From Flavobacterium cupriresistens (GTDB lineage: Bacteria; Bacteroidota; Bacteroidia; Flavobacteriales; Flavobacteriaceae), in contig NZ_CP087134.1 of the NCBI RefSeq assembly GCF_020911925.1, positions 558,001 through 622,000 on the forward strand: DNA of 64,000 nt, given 5' to 3'. Below the pieces are notes generated by a model. The model was not told where the DNA came from and did no database searches. It worked only from the letters and a program-made list of their open reading frames with translations. The number at the start of each line of letters is the position of its first letter. Position 1 is the stretch's first letter. Positions 17,924-26,039 of the stretch are shown here, one piece after another. Both the position numbers and the translations under genes were made by a program.

Positions 17924-18517
17924 TTATCTGTTCCAAATAGGGCTTTCAATAATCATGGGAATGACAACTCCCACAATAAAAGCCGACATTACCAGTGCCC
18001 AATCGCGTTTTGAAAAACGAAAAACAGTCTGCACTATATAAGACAGTATCAAAACCACAAAAACGACAACTAACTGTGCTACTTCAATTCCTAAAGCAAA
18101 CTCTCCCAAAGGTAGTAATTTTGAAGTTGCCGAACCACCTAATATCGTCTTGAAATAATTCGAAAATCCAAGTCCGTGTATAATTCCAAAAAACAAGGTC
18201 ACAAAAAACAATAAATTCACACCATCATTCTTGGATGTCTTTCCTGCCGTGAACAAATGATACAAAGCGGTTATTAAAATCGTAATCGGAATCAAAAATT
18301 CAACAAGATCTACTTTTACCGTAATAATGCCAAAAACAGAAAGCACTAACGCCACTGTATGACCAATTGTAAAAACAGAAACTAAAAGCAAAATACGTTT
18401 CCAATCCTTGAAGGCATAAGGAACTGTTAATGCAATTAAAAAAAGAACGTGATCATAGGCGTGTATATCTAAAACATGCTTTAATCCTATTTGAAAATAA
18501 ATCCAAAACTGTGACAT
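17924..18517 (-). CDS. HupE/UreJ-like membrane protein
   Basis: A 197-residue integral membrane protein with about six transmembrane segments. It carries the HupE/UreJ motif HAYDHVLFLIAL near residue 19 and FGIIHGLGFSNYF near residue 113, with conserved histidines. Members of this family transport nickel or cobalt, or have unknown roles; no hydrogenase or urease genes are visible here, so a role in nickel supply is not supported by context. It is the first gene of the run with dCMP deaminase and the S41 protease. Confidence 0.85.
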   Translation of the reverse strand: MSQFWIYFQIGLKHVLDIHAYDHVLFLIALTVPYAFKDWKRILLLVSVFTIGHTVALVLSVFGIITVKVDLVEFLIPITILITALYHLFTAGKTSKNDGVNLLFFVTLFFGIIHGLGFSNYFKTILGGSATSKLLPLGEFALGIEVAQLVVVFVVLILSYIVQTVFRFSKRDWALVMSAFIVGVVIPMIIESPIWNR

Positions 18518-18637
18518 AAAAATTCTACTATTATTGATTAAGGGTCTGTAAACTTACGATTAATTTTGAAAACTAAAAGAGCGGCCACAGTAAAACAACT
18601 TATAAAAATTATGCTTAATTTTATGAGAAATTTAAAA

Positions 18638-18666
18638 TTGTTAAATTAAAATAAGATTTATCTTTG
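18638..18666 (+). promoter_or_regulatory. Promoter of the TerB-like gene
   Basis: TTG (18638-18640), 18 bases, then TATCTTTG (18659-18666): a full match to the Bacteroidota consensus. It is about 22 bases from the ATG. Confidence 0.75.
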
Positions 18667-18688
18667 TTTTATAAAAAACCGATTAATT

Positions 18689-19120
18689 ATGCCATTTTCA
18701 GAATTATTTGATAACGAATTCAAACAAAGAAACAGAGGCCATTTCTCTGCAATTGTTCGTGTAGCTTTTGCTGACGGAAAAATTAATGACGAAGAGCAAG
18801 CCTTTTTGGACAAACTAGCTTCAAGATTAGAAATCTCGGAAGAAGAATACAAGGAAATCCTTAGTGAGCCTTGGAAACATCCAATAAACCCTCCTTACTT
18901 ACACATACAACGTATAGAGCGTTTGTATGACTTAGCACGTATGGTACATATCGACCACCATTTGGGAGATCAACAAGAAATTATGTTAAGACGTATGGGG
19001 TTAGCTTTAGGTTTTACTCCGGGTAATGTGGATTATATTGTTTCTAAAGCACTAAGCTTGGTAGATAAAAAAGTAGATTTAGATACTTTTTCATTCGAAA
19101 TGGAGAATATGAACAAATAG
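18689..19120 (+). CDS. TerB-like helical protein
   Basis: This 143-residue protein is all-helical and acidic. Its metal-binding-like pattern AFADGKINDEEQAFLDKLA resembles the TerB/DjlA fold, which is often annotated as tellurite resistance. Nothing here shows actual tellurite resistance, and in many bacteria such proteins have general stress or envelope-linked roles. It stands alone behind a strong promoter and is followed by a bidirectional terminator shared with fbp. No signal peptide is present. Confidence 0.85.
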   Translation: MPFSELFDNEFKQRNRGHFSAIVRVAFADGKINDEEQAFLDKLASRLEISEEEYKEILSEPWKHPINPPYLHIQRIERLYDLARMVHIDHHLGDQQEIMLRRMGLALGFTPGNVDYIVSKALSLVDKKVDLDTFSFEMENMNK

Positions 19121-19182
19121 AAAGTTTGCAGTATTCAGTTGCAGTAATCAGTTACTGAGACTGGATACTGAAACTAAAAAAC

Positions 19183-19215
19183 AAAACCCGACAGTTTTAA
19201 AATCTGTCGGGTTTT
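19183..19215. terminator. Bidirectional terminator between the TerB-like gene and fbp
   Basis: AAAACCCGACAG (19183-19194) and CTGTCGGGTTTT (19204-19215) form a 12-bp perfect stem with a 9-base loop. T runs follow on both strands. The same core recurs at 50571-50601 after the AsnC-family gene. Confidence 0.88.
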
Positions 19216-19225
19216 ATTTTTTTTA

Positions 19226-20233
19226 TTATTGAGCTTCGGCCATAAATGCTTCGGCTTTTTCTACCATATTATAACTTCCGCAGAAGAACGGTACTCTTTG
19301 ATGCAATTCAGTCGGTTGGATTTCCATGATTCTTCCAAAACCATCTGTTGCTTTTCCGCCTGCTTGCTCTGCAATAAAGGCCATTGGATTACATTCATAC
19401 AGCAAACGCAATTTCCCTTTTGGTGCTTTTGAGCTTGTTGGATACAAATAAATTCCGCCTTTAATCATATTTCTATGAAAATCAGAAACTAGACTTCCAA
19501 TATATCTTGAAGTATACGGTCTGTCCTCTTCTTCTCTCTGGCAATATTTTATGTAGTTTTTTACTCCTTGTGGAAAATGCACATAATTCCCTTCGTTTAC
19601 CGAATAAATATGCCCGTCAACCGGAAATTTCATATTAGGATGTGAAAGATAAAACGTTCCGATAGCCGGATTTAAAGTAAAACCATTTACACCATGACCT
19701 GTGGTATACACCAACATTGTCGAGGTTCCATAAATGACATAACCCGCCGCAACCTGATTAACTCCCGGCTGTAAAAAATCCTCGCTAGTAACCGGAGTTC
19801 CAATTGGTGTAACTCTTCTGAAAACCGAAAAGATAGTTCCTACTGAAACATTCACATCGATATTTGAAGATCCATCTAAAGGATCCATTAAAACCACATA
19901 CTTATTATTATGGGCGTTATCGCTACCCTGAACAGTAATAAAATCATCGTTTTCTTCAGAAGCAATACCACAGACAATCTCACGGTTAATTAACGTCTGG
20001 ATAAATACTTCGTTTGCATAAACATCTAATTTCTGCTGATCTTCTCCCTGAACATTTTGCTCGCCGGCAGCGCCAACGATGTCCACTAATCCTGCTTTGT
20101 TTACTTTATAGTTCACGACTTTCGCCGCCAAACGTATAGAGTTGATAATCCGGGATAACTCCCCTGACGAGTATTGAAATGCTTTTTGATTCTCAATAAT
20201 AAACTCTCCCAGTGTTTTATTGCGTTCTTCCAT
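19226..20233 (-). CDS. fbp: Fructose-1,6-bisphosphatase, class I
   Basis: This 335-residue cytoplasmic enzyme of gluconeogenesis removes the 1-phosphate from fructose 1,6-bisphosphate. The class I metal site is seen in ASEEND (Glu93, Glu94) and in DPLDGSS (residues 117-123). The family's KGGIYLYP and EQAGGKA segments are also present. Length matches the family. It faces the TerB-like gene across a shared terminator and is divergent from the GNAT gene. It appears to be a single-gene unit. Confidence 0.96.
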   Translation of the reverse strand: MEERNKTLGEFIIENQKAFQYSSGELSRIINSIRLAAKVVNYKVNKAGLVDIVGAAGEQNVQGEDQQKLDVYANEVFIQTLINREIVCGIASEENDDFITVQGSDNAHNNKYVVLMDPLDGSSNIDVNVSVGTIFSVFRRVTPIGTPVTSEDFLQPGVNQVAAGYVIYGTSTMLVYTTGHGVNGFTLNPAIGTFYLSHPNMKFPVDGHIYSVNEGNYVHFPQGVKNYIKYCQREEEDRPYTSRYIGSLVSDFHRNMIKGGIYLYPTSSKAPKGKLRLLYECNPMAFIAEQAGGKATDGFGRIMEIQPTELHQRVPFFCGSYNMVEKAEAFMAEAQ

Positions 20234-20305
20234 TACTAAATCGTTGTAGTTTTATTTTTAAGTCACAAATATCGTTTTTTTTGTGAGAATGATTTAAAAA
20301 TTATT

Positions 20306-20333
20306 TTGTTAGTTTGCTACTATTGTATATTTG
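20306..20333 (+). promoter_or_regulatory. Promoter upstream of the GNAT gene
   Basis: TTG (20306-20308), 17 bases, then TATATTTG (20326-20333), a perfect -7 element. The resulting 5' leader would be about 65 bases. Confidence 0.65.
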
Positions 20334-20404
20334 CTAAACAAAAGCAAAAAGCAACCGATAAAAACATAATATTTTAGCTAATAATCGCTTAATAATAAGA
20401 ATAT

Positions 20405-20878
20405 ATGAATATTAGAAAAGGGAATCCTGAAGACATGAAATCGGTTTTAGGACTAATACAGGAGTTGGCTGTATTCGAAAAAGAACCTGAAGCAGTCACC
20501 ATAACGGAAGATGATTTAATACGTGATGGTTTTGGCACAAATCCTTTGTTCCATGTTTTTGTCGCAGAGGTCGAAAACGAGATTGTTGGAATTGCATTGT
20601 ATTATTATCGTTACTCTACGTGGAAAGGTAAAACTATCCATCTGGAAGATCTGATTGTAAAGGACAAAATGCGCGGATCCGGTTTGGGATTTGCCCTTTA
20701 TTCTGAAATTATGAGACAGGGAAAAAGAGATCAGGTAAGAAGAGTTGAATGGAATGTGCTGGATTGGAATACACCGGCGGTTAAATTCTACGAAAATTCA
20801 GGAGCAAAAATCCTTGACGGATGGCAGGTAGTTCAAATGGACGAAGACGGAATTAATTCGTTTTTAGAAAAATTATAA
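20405..20878 (+). CDS. GNAT family N-acetyltransferase
   Basis: This 157-residue acetyltransferase has the GNAT fold: MNIRKGNPEDM at the start, IHLEDLIVKDKMRGSGLG as the acetyl-CoA pyrophosphate loop (R/Q-x-x-G-x-G/A type), and WNVLDWNTPAVKFYENSGA in the C-terminal part. It resembles the spermidine/spermine or diamine acetyltransferase branch, but the acceptor cannot be decided from the sequence. It is followed after 66 bases by the aspartate kinase gene, so it may share that transcript. Confidence 0.88.
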   Translation: MNIRKGNPEDMKSVLGLIQELAVFEKEPEAVTITEDDLIRDGFGTNPLFHVFVAEVENEIVGIALYYYRYSTWKGKTIHLEDLIVKDKMRGSGLGFALYSEIMRQGKRDQVRRVEWNVLDWNTPAVKFYENSGAKILDGWQVVQMDEDGINSFLEKL

Positions 20879-20899
20879 AAATAAAAATTATTAAATACC

Positions 20900-20927
20900 G
20901 TAGAGGCGCACGGCAGTGCATCTCCAC
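20900..20927. repeat. Degenerate copy of the GTAGAGACGCAC palindrome
   Basis: GTAGAGGCGCAC and GTGCATCTCCAC flank a four-base loop, with a few mismatches to the perfect version at 53486-53513. It lies in the short gap between the GNAT gene and the aspartate kinase gene. Confidence 0.7.
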
Positions 20928-20944
20928 AATACAAAATTAATATA

Positions 20945-22204
20945 ATGAGAGTATTTAAATTTGGTGGAGCATCGGTAAAAGATGCGGAAGGAATAAAAAA
21001 CGTATACGACGTTTTACAAAAAGTAGGCTATGAAGATGTGATTTTAATAGTTTCGGCTATGGGGAAAACCACAAATGCGCTTGAGGTGGTGATCAAGAAT
21101 TATTTTGATAAATCTCAGGAGTTAAATTCATCTGTTCAGGAAATAAAGAAATACCACAATCAGATTTTATTAGATTTATTTGAAGATGAAAAAAATGCCG
21201 TTTTTACGGCTGTAAAAGAGCATTTTTCTGAATTAGAATTTTTCTTAACGCACAACAAATCACCTAACTATAATTTTGTTTACGATCAGATTGTAAGTTT
21301 TGGTGAACTGATTTCGACCACGATTCTAAGTCATTTCATGAATTTCATGGGCATCAAAACACAATGGCTTGATGTTCGTAATTTCATCAAAACCAATGCA
21401 AACTACAGAGATGCAGAAGTAGATTGGGAAGTTACACAACAAAACATCAGCAAAAATGTTCCGAGAAAAACATTAAACATCACTCAGGGATTTTTAGGTG
21501 CTGATGAAAATAACTTCACTACCACTTTAGGGCGTGAGGGTTCTGATTATACTGCCGGAATTTTTGCTTATTGCTTAAATGCTGAAAGTGTAACAATCTG
21601 GAAAGATGTTCCGGGAGTTATGAATGCCGATCCGCGTTATTTTGAAAATGCGAGTTTGTTAAACCAGATTTCGTATCGTGAAGCTATCGAATTGGCTTTT
21701 TACGGAGCAACGGTTATTCACCCGAAAACGCTGCAACCTTTACAGAAAAAAGAAATTCCGTTATACGTAAAATCGTTTATTAACCCCTTATTAAAAGGAA
21801 CCTGTGTTTCTAAGGGCGTTGATTTAGAGCCACAATATCCTTGTTTTATCGTAAAAAGAGATCAACTTTTAATTTCGCTTTCTTCGATCGATTTCTCTTT
21901 TATTATGGAGGAAAATATCAGTGAAATTTTTGCTTTGTTTCATGAGTTTAAAATCAAAGTGAACTTAATTCAGAATTCAGCGATTAGCTTCTCGGTTTGT
22001 GTGGAAGATAAATTTGGGAATTTTAATGAATTGAATACGATACTGTCGAAAAAATTCAAAGTAGATTTTAGCGAAAATGTGACTTTATATACAATTCGTC
22101 ACTTTACGGAACAAGCGGCGCAAACAGTTGAAGAAAACAAAGAAGTCTTACTGAAACAGGTAAGCCGTGAAACGATGCAAATCGTTACTAAAGAATCTAA
22201 TTAG
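20945..22204 (+). CDS. lysC: Aspartate kinase (monofunctional)
   Basis: This 419-residue enzyme phosphorylates aspartate, the entry to Lys, Met and Thr synthesis. It starts with the ATP-binding KFGGASV (residues 5-11). The amino acid kinase fold continues with TLGREGSDYTAG and WKDVPGVMNADPR. The C-terminal third has two ACT-like halves for feedback (for example FHEFKIKVNLIQNSAISFSV). No homoserine dehydrogenase is fused. No attenuator or lysine riboswitch was seen in the 66-bp upstream gap. It ends at a bidirectional terminator facing the OmpA-family gene. Confidence 0.93.
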   Translation: MRVFKFGGASVKDAEGIKNVYDVLQKVGYEDVILIVSAMGKTTNALEVVIKNYFDKSQELNSSVQEIKKYHNQILLDLFEDEKNAVFTAVKEHFSELEFFLTHNKSPNYNFVYDQIVSFGELISTTILSHFMNFMGIKTQWLDVRNFIKTNANYRDAEVDWEVTQQNISKNVPRKTLNITQGFLGADENNFTTTLGREGSDYTAGIFAYCLNAESVTIWKDVPGVMNADPRYFENASLLNQISYREAIELAFYGATVIHPKTLQPLQKKEIPLYVKSFINPLLKGTCVSKGVDLEPQYPCFIVKRDQLLISLSSIDFSFIMEENISEIFALFHEFKIKVNLIQNSAISFSVCVEDKFGNFNELNTILSKKFKVDFSENVTLYTIRHFTEQAAQTVEENKEVLLKQVSRETMQIVTKESN

Positions 22205-22235
22205 TTTTTTTAGGTTAAAAAATAATTTGCGAAAG

Positions 22236-22275
22236 AGAAGCCGTCTCAATACTAATTAGTGTTAAAACGGCTTCT
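22236..22275. terminator. Terminator between convergent lysC and OmpA-family genes
   Basis: AGAAGCCGT (22236-22244) pairs with ACGGCTTCT (22267-22275). The loop contains a further small palindrome (ACTAATTAGT). T6 follows on the plus strand. Confidence 0.85.
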
Positions 22276-22314
22276 TTTTTGTTCTTTTTAAAAAGGCTTA
22301 AAATTAAGCTCTTT

Positions 22315-24249
22315 TTAAAGGGCTGTGATAATAAACTCACTTCGTCTGTTTTGTTGGTGCTCCTCTTCTGTACAAGCAACGCCATCAGCACATTTGTTTA
22401 CCAATTGTGTTTCTCCATAACCTTTACTTGTTAATCTGTCCGGATTTATTCCATTTTTTACAAGCCATTGCAGAGTAGATTTAGCTCTGTTGTCAGACAA
22501 AACCTCATTGTATTTAAAATTGGCACGACTATCGGTATGAGAACGAATATCAATTTTCATTGTTGGATAATCATTTAATGTAGCCAGTATTTTTTCTAAA
22601 TCCAAAGCAGCTTCAGGACGGATATTATATTTGTCCAAGTCGAAATAGATCATTTTTATACCAAAACATTTTCCTAAATCATCCCCCACTGTTACATTAC
22701 GCATAGACTTTTCAAGAGCAATAGATAAGGCTGTTCTTCCGGTTGATTTTCCGGTTATTTTTTCAATTGTAATGCTCACTTCTCTGGTAGTGTAGTCTGT
22801 TTTTTGGACTCTTACATTATAGGTTATACCACATTCGACAGGAAAACTATAAGATCCGGTAGCGTCCGCAATTGTCGTAGCTTTTATCTCCATCTGATTG
22901 TTAAACAAAGTTACTTTTGCTCCGGATAAAATGGCTCCCGTTTCAGCATCAGTAATGAGTCCGCTTAGTTCTTGGATGCATTTTAGCCTTTTGGTTTCCA
23001 GAAATTTATATATATCATCAGAACCCTGTCCACCGTCTTTATTGGAACTAAAATACCCTTTTCTCGAAACAGGATCAATGATGTAGGCAAAGTCATCTTT
23101 TGGAGAATTAATGTCATTTCCGAGATTTTGAATGTTACGGACCGTTCCGTCTTTTGTAATTTCACCGACAAAAACATCCAGACCACCAAGTCCGGGATGC
23201 CCGTCAGAGGCAAAATAAATTTCATTCTCGGCTGTTACATACGGGAAGGTTTCTTTACCCTCCGTATTGATACTGTTACCTAAGTTTTCGGGCGTTCCGA
23301 AATCACCGTTACTGTTTATAGCTACTTTGAAAATATCAGACTGTCCCAATGTTCCAGGCATATCAGAAGCAAAGTATAATGTTTTCTCGTCCGGACTCAG
23401 AGCAGGATGAGCAGTACTGTAATTGTCACTGTCAAAAGATAATGGTGTTACATGGTCCCATTTACCATTTTCAAGAGTCGCTTTGTATATTTTTATTAAA
23501 GTAGTTTTATTGGCATCTCTTCCTTTTTTCCCTGTTAGATAACTGTTTCTTGTGAAATAAATCGTTTTGCCATCTTTAGTAAAGACCGGTGAAGATTCAT
23601 GAAATTTTGTGTTTAACGTATTTTTTATCTTTGATACTTTAACAGAATCCACATCGGCCATGTAGATGTTGGTGAAATAATCATTTGTCCATTTGTGTTT
23701 GCGTTGCGAAAAACTTCCGGTGTCTCTAGCCGAAGCAAAATAGACTTTATTGTTGTGTACAAAAGTTCCATAATCGGAATACTTTGAATTAATACCTGCA
23801 TTTTCAATGGTATAACGACCGGAATTTTCTTTAATCCGATCGAGATAGTTTAAATTTTCTAGATAAAGTTTACCTCTGCTGTCATTTTTGAATTTTGTAT
23901 CAAATTCATCCAAAATTCTATTTGCTTTATCCAGCTGCCCGGTTGACTTTAAAGATTGAGCATATCTGTAATAATACTCCGATTCTACATTGGTATTCAT
24001 GGCAAATAACTCGCCGTACCATTTTGCCGCACCTTCAAATTCAGAGTTAAAATAATAGGAGTTACCTAGTTTTTTAAACATATCTTCAGACTTGTATCCT
24101 TTTTTGGCCACACGTTCATGAGTCTTTATGGCATCGTAGGCATAATGATCGTATTTTTTATCGCCGGAATTTACTTCCGACTGCTGAGAATAACTGTCAA
24201 ATGAAGAAACAATAATAACTGTCAGACAAAGTAGGATATAATTTTTCAT
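22315..24249 (-). CDS. OmpA family protein with PD40 repeats, partner of PorP/SprF
   Basis: A 644-residue exported protein; the ATG at 24249 (MKNYILLCLTVII) gives a normal signal peptide and is preferred over one three codons earlier. After TPR-like repeats (about 40-150) come PD40/WD40-like beta-propeller blades (SPVFTKDGKTIYFT, HPALSPDEKTLYFAS, FPYVTAENEIYFASD). A carboxypeptidase-regulatory-like domain (about 430-510) and a C-terminal OmpA peptidoglycan-binding domain (SHTDSRANFKYNE, NRRSEFII) follow. This layout is typical of PorE/PorP-associated proteins in Bacteroidota. It follows a PorP/SprF gene at 12 bases, so the pair probably forms an outer-membrane to peptidoglycan complex linked to type IX secretion or gliding. 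Confidence 0.92.
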   Translation of the reverse strand: MKNYILLCLTVIIVSSFDSYSQQSEVNSGDKKYDHYAYDAIKTHERVAKKGYKSEDMFKKLGNSYYFNSEFEGAAKWYGELFAMNTNVESEYYYRYAQSLKSTGQLDKANRILDEFDTKFKNDSRGKLYLENLNYLDRIKENSGRYTIENAGINSKYSDYGTFVHNNKVYFASARDTGSFSQRKHKWTNDYFTNIYMADVDSVKVSKIKNTLNTKFHESSPVFTKDGKTIYFTRNSYLTGKKGRDANKTTLIKIYKATLENGKWDHVTPLSFDSDNYSTAHPALSPDEKTLYFASDMPGTLGQSDIFKVAINSNGDFGTPENLGNSINTEGKETFPYVTAENEIYFASDGHPGLGGLDVFVGEITKDGTVRNIQNLGNDINSPKDDFAYIIDPVSRKGYFSSNKDGGQGSDDIYKFLETKRLKCIQELSGLITDAETGAILSGAKVTLFNNQMEIKATTIADATGSYSFPVECGITYNVRVQKTDYTTREVSITIEKITGKSTGRTALSIALEKSMRNVTVGDDLGKCFGIKMIYFDLDKYNIRPEAALDLEKILATLNDYPTMKIDIRSHTDSRANFKYNEVLSDNRAKSTLQWLVKNGINPDRLTSKGYGETQLVNKCADGVACTEEEHQQNRRSEFIITAL

Positions 24250-24260
24250 GATTATCATTT

Positions 24261-25178
24261 TTAGAAGAAACGAGGAGTTATCATTTTACCTTTATTGGAG
24301 AAGAATTCGTATCGTAAGAATATTTCATGCGATCCTGAATTGTAGTTGTTTAACCTCGTAGTTTCACGATCGTAACCATATCCAATATACAAACCATCTG
24401 TGACTTGAAATCCGGCCATCGCACTCAGTGAAGCGTTCCATCTGTACGCTAAACCGGCAACAAATTTATCGTTGAACATAAAATTGGCTGAAACATCTAC
24501 TTGTAAAGGAACACCTTGTATCATTTTAACGAGTGCAGCCGGTTTAAATTTGATGTATTGATAATCATCTAAATTAAAAACGTAACCGGTCATGAAGTAG
24601 TAATTGATTTTATCTTTGTAGATCACAATATCATTGTCATCATAACGATTGGTTTCAATAAAGTTTGGTACCGATAGTCCAACATAAGCTTTATCAGAAT
24701 GCCAGTAAACCCCGGCTCCGATATTTGGATTGAATTTATTGCTGAAATCTTGAAATTGCGGATCTCCCTGATCGGCTAGGTTCAATTTATTGATATCTAA
24801 ATTGAATAAATTAGCAGATCCCTTGATTCCAAACGAAATTTTAGATTCGGCAGAGACCTGAACACTATACGAGAGATCTGCAGAAAGCGTGTTTTCATTG
24901 GTCGGTCCGATTTTGTCGCTAACCAATGAAACTCCAACTCCCACATGACTATTGTTTATAGGTGTGTTAACTGAAAGAGTACCCGTCTTAGGTGCGCCGT
25001 CAAGTCCAACCCATTGTGTACGATATAAACCAAAAACACTTAATACTCCTCGGGATCCCGCATAAGCCGGATTGATGTTTATGGTGTTGTACATGTATTG
25101 CGTATACTGTGCATCTTGTTGTGCATGACTGGCAATCACAGTAAACAGTATGACGAATAAAATTAATTTTCTTCTCAT
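24261..25178 (-). CDS. PorP/SprF family type IX secretion membrane protein
   Basis: A 305-residue outer-membrane beta-barrel protein with a signal peptide (MRRKLILFVILF to about residue 19). It has the family's opening DAQYTQYMYNTININPAYAGSRG and repeated amphipathic strands ending in FLRYEFF-like sequence. PorP/SprF proteins help attach or present T9SS substrates with type B C-terminal domains. No large adhesin gene of the SprB type is adjacent, so this copy's client protein is unknown. It is encoded directly ahead of the OmpA/PD40 partner, and downstream of an XRE regulator on the same strand. Confidence 0.92.
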   Translation of the reverse strand: MRRKLILFVILFTVIASHAQQDAQYTQYMYNTININPAYAGSRGVLSVFGLYRTQWVGLDGAPKTGTLSVNTPINNSHVGVGVSLVSDKIGPTNENTLSADLSYSVQVSAESKISFGIKGSANLFNLDINKLNLADQGDPQFQDFSNKFNPNIGAGVYWHSDKAYVGLSVPNFIETNRYDDNDIVIYKDKINYYFMTGYVFNLDDYQYIKFKPAALVKMIQGVPLQVDVSANFMFNDKFVAGLAYRWNASLSAMAGFQVTDGLYIGYGYDRETTRLNNYNSGSHEIFLRYEFFSNKGKMITPRFF

Positions 25179-25313
25179 AGTAGTTATTTATTATACCAAT
25201 TGTTTTTATCAATGTTTGTGATTCGATCTCTTTTTTTCTATTTGTTCTTATTTCTTGTCTCTAAGCGCTCTGATTCGGCTTATGCGGTTTCACTACAAGT
25301 CGACCCTTTTTTA

Positions 25314-25661
25314 TTACTGTTTATCCTCCTTTAAATCCCTAATTACTTGCTCCAATTCTAAGATTTGCGTTTCATATTTCTTTATTATTTTTTGATAAAC
25401 ACTGAGCAAAGCATTTTGAGTCATTTCATCGTGTCCGATTTCCACGCTCTTTATTTCTTCTTCCCTTCTAAATAACGCTTCTGGTTTTATCTCAAAGATT
25501 TTACATATGTTATCAATATGACCTGCCCACGATTGACTTTGACCATTTTCCAAGCGAGCATATGCCGACTGCGAAATAAATAATTGATCAGACATCCGCT
25601 CTTGTGTCCATCCCATATTCTTTCTGAGAATCTTTAATTTATAACCTACAAATAAGTTCAT
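25314..25661 (-). CDS. XRE-family transcriptional regulator with coiled-coil tail
   Basis: A 115-residue protein with an N-terminal helix-turn-helix (LKILRKNMGWTQERMSDQL, then SQSAYARLENGQ) covering residues 5-65. A C-terminal helical tail from about residue 85 looks like a coiled coil (VYQKIIKKYETQILELE). It is probably a dimeric DNA-binding protein. It lies 135 bases upstream of the PorP/SprF gene on the same strand and may regulate it or simply be its neighbour. No operator was identified. Confidence 0.88.
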   Translation of the reverse strand: MNLFVGYKLKILRKNMGWTQERMSDQLFISQSAYARLENGQSQSWAGHIDNICKIFEIKPEALFRREEEIKSVEIGHDEMTQNALLSVYQKIIKKYETQILELEQVIRDLKEDKQ

Positions 25662-26009
25662 TGTCTATAAAAAAATAAAATCTTACCAAGTTGTTCCTTG
25701 TATTTACGTTCAAACCTAAACTAAGATTATTCTTTACCATACAATTATTTTACAGATCAACACATCTACTTTATTTCTGTTAATGAATAAAAACTGACCG
25801 TACAAAAAAAACAGTCAGAAATAACTATCTGTACTAGATACATTATTGTGTCCTTTCCATCGTGAGTAAAATAGAAAAGCGAATCCTCTTTAAAAAAATA
25901 CTTAAAGGCGCTCCTTTGAAAAAGATTAAGTCACAAAATCAAAACAACCCAGCCAATTCCACTAAATCACAGTGGCATAAAAGCGCCCTGATTTCCCAAT
26001 TATAAATAC
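25662..26009. other. Gene-free divergent region
   Basis: About 350 bases between the XRE gene and the large outer-membrane gene. No ORF, hairpin or repeat stands out. A TTTG and a TAAGATTT occur on the minus strand upstream of the XRE gene but do not form a clear promoter. Confidence 0.5.
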
Positions 26010-26017
26010 TACTTTTG
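26010..26017 (+). promoter_or_regulatory. -7 element of the large outer-membrane protein gene
   Basis: TACTTTTG is a perfect TAnnTTTG, 22 bases before the ATG. A CTG (not TTG) lies 19 bases upstream of it. Confidence 0.55.
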
Positions 26018-26039
26018 ACTTTTTAGAGTTAAAGTATTT

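Noticed and set aside
17924..18517. Nickel supply for a urease or hydrogenase by the HupE-like protein
   Set aside because: No urease or hydrogenase gene is visible in the window.
18689..19120. Tellurite resistance locus
   Set aside because: Only a lone TerB-like gene is present; no other ter genes are near.
20879..20944. Attenuator or lysine riboswitch before the aspartate kinase gene
   Set aside because: The gap is 66 bases, with only a repeat palindrome and no leader ORF or conserved riboswitch core.
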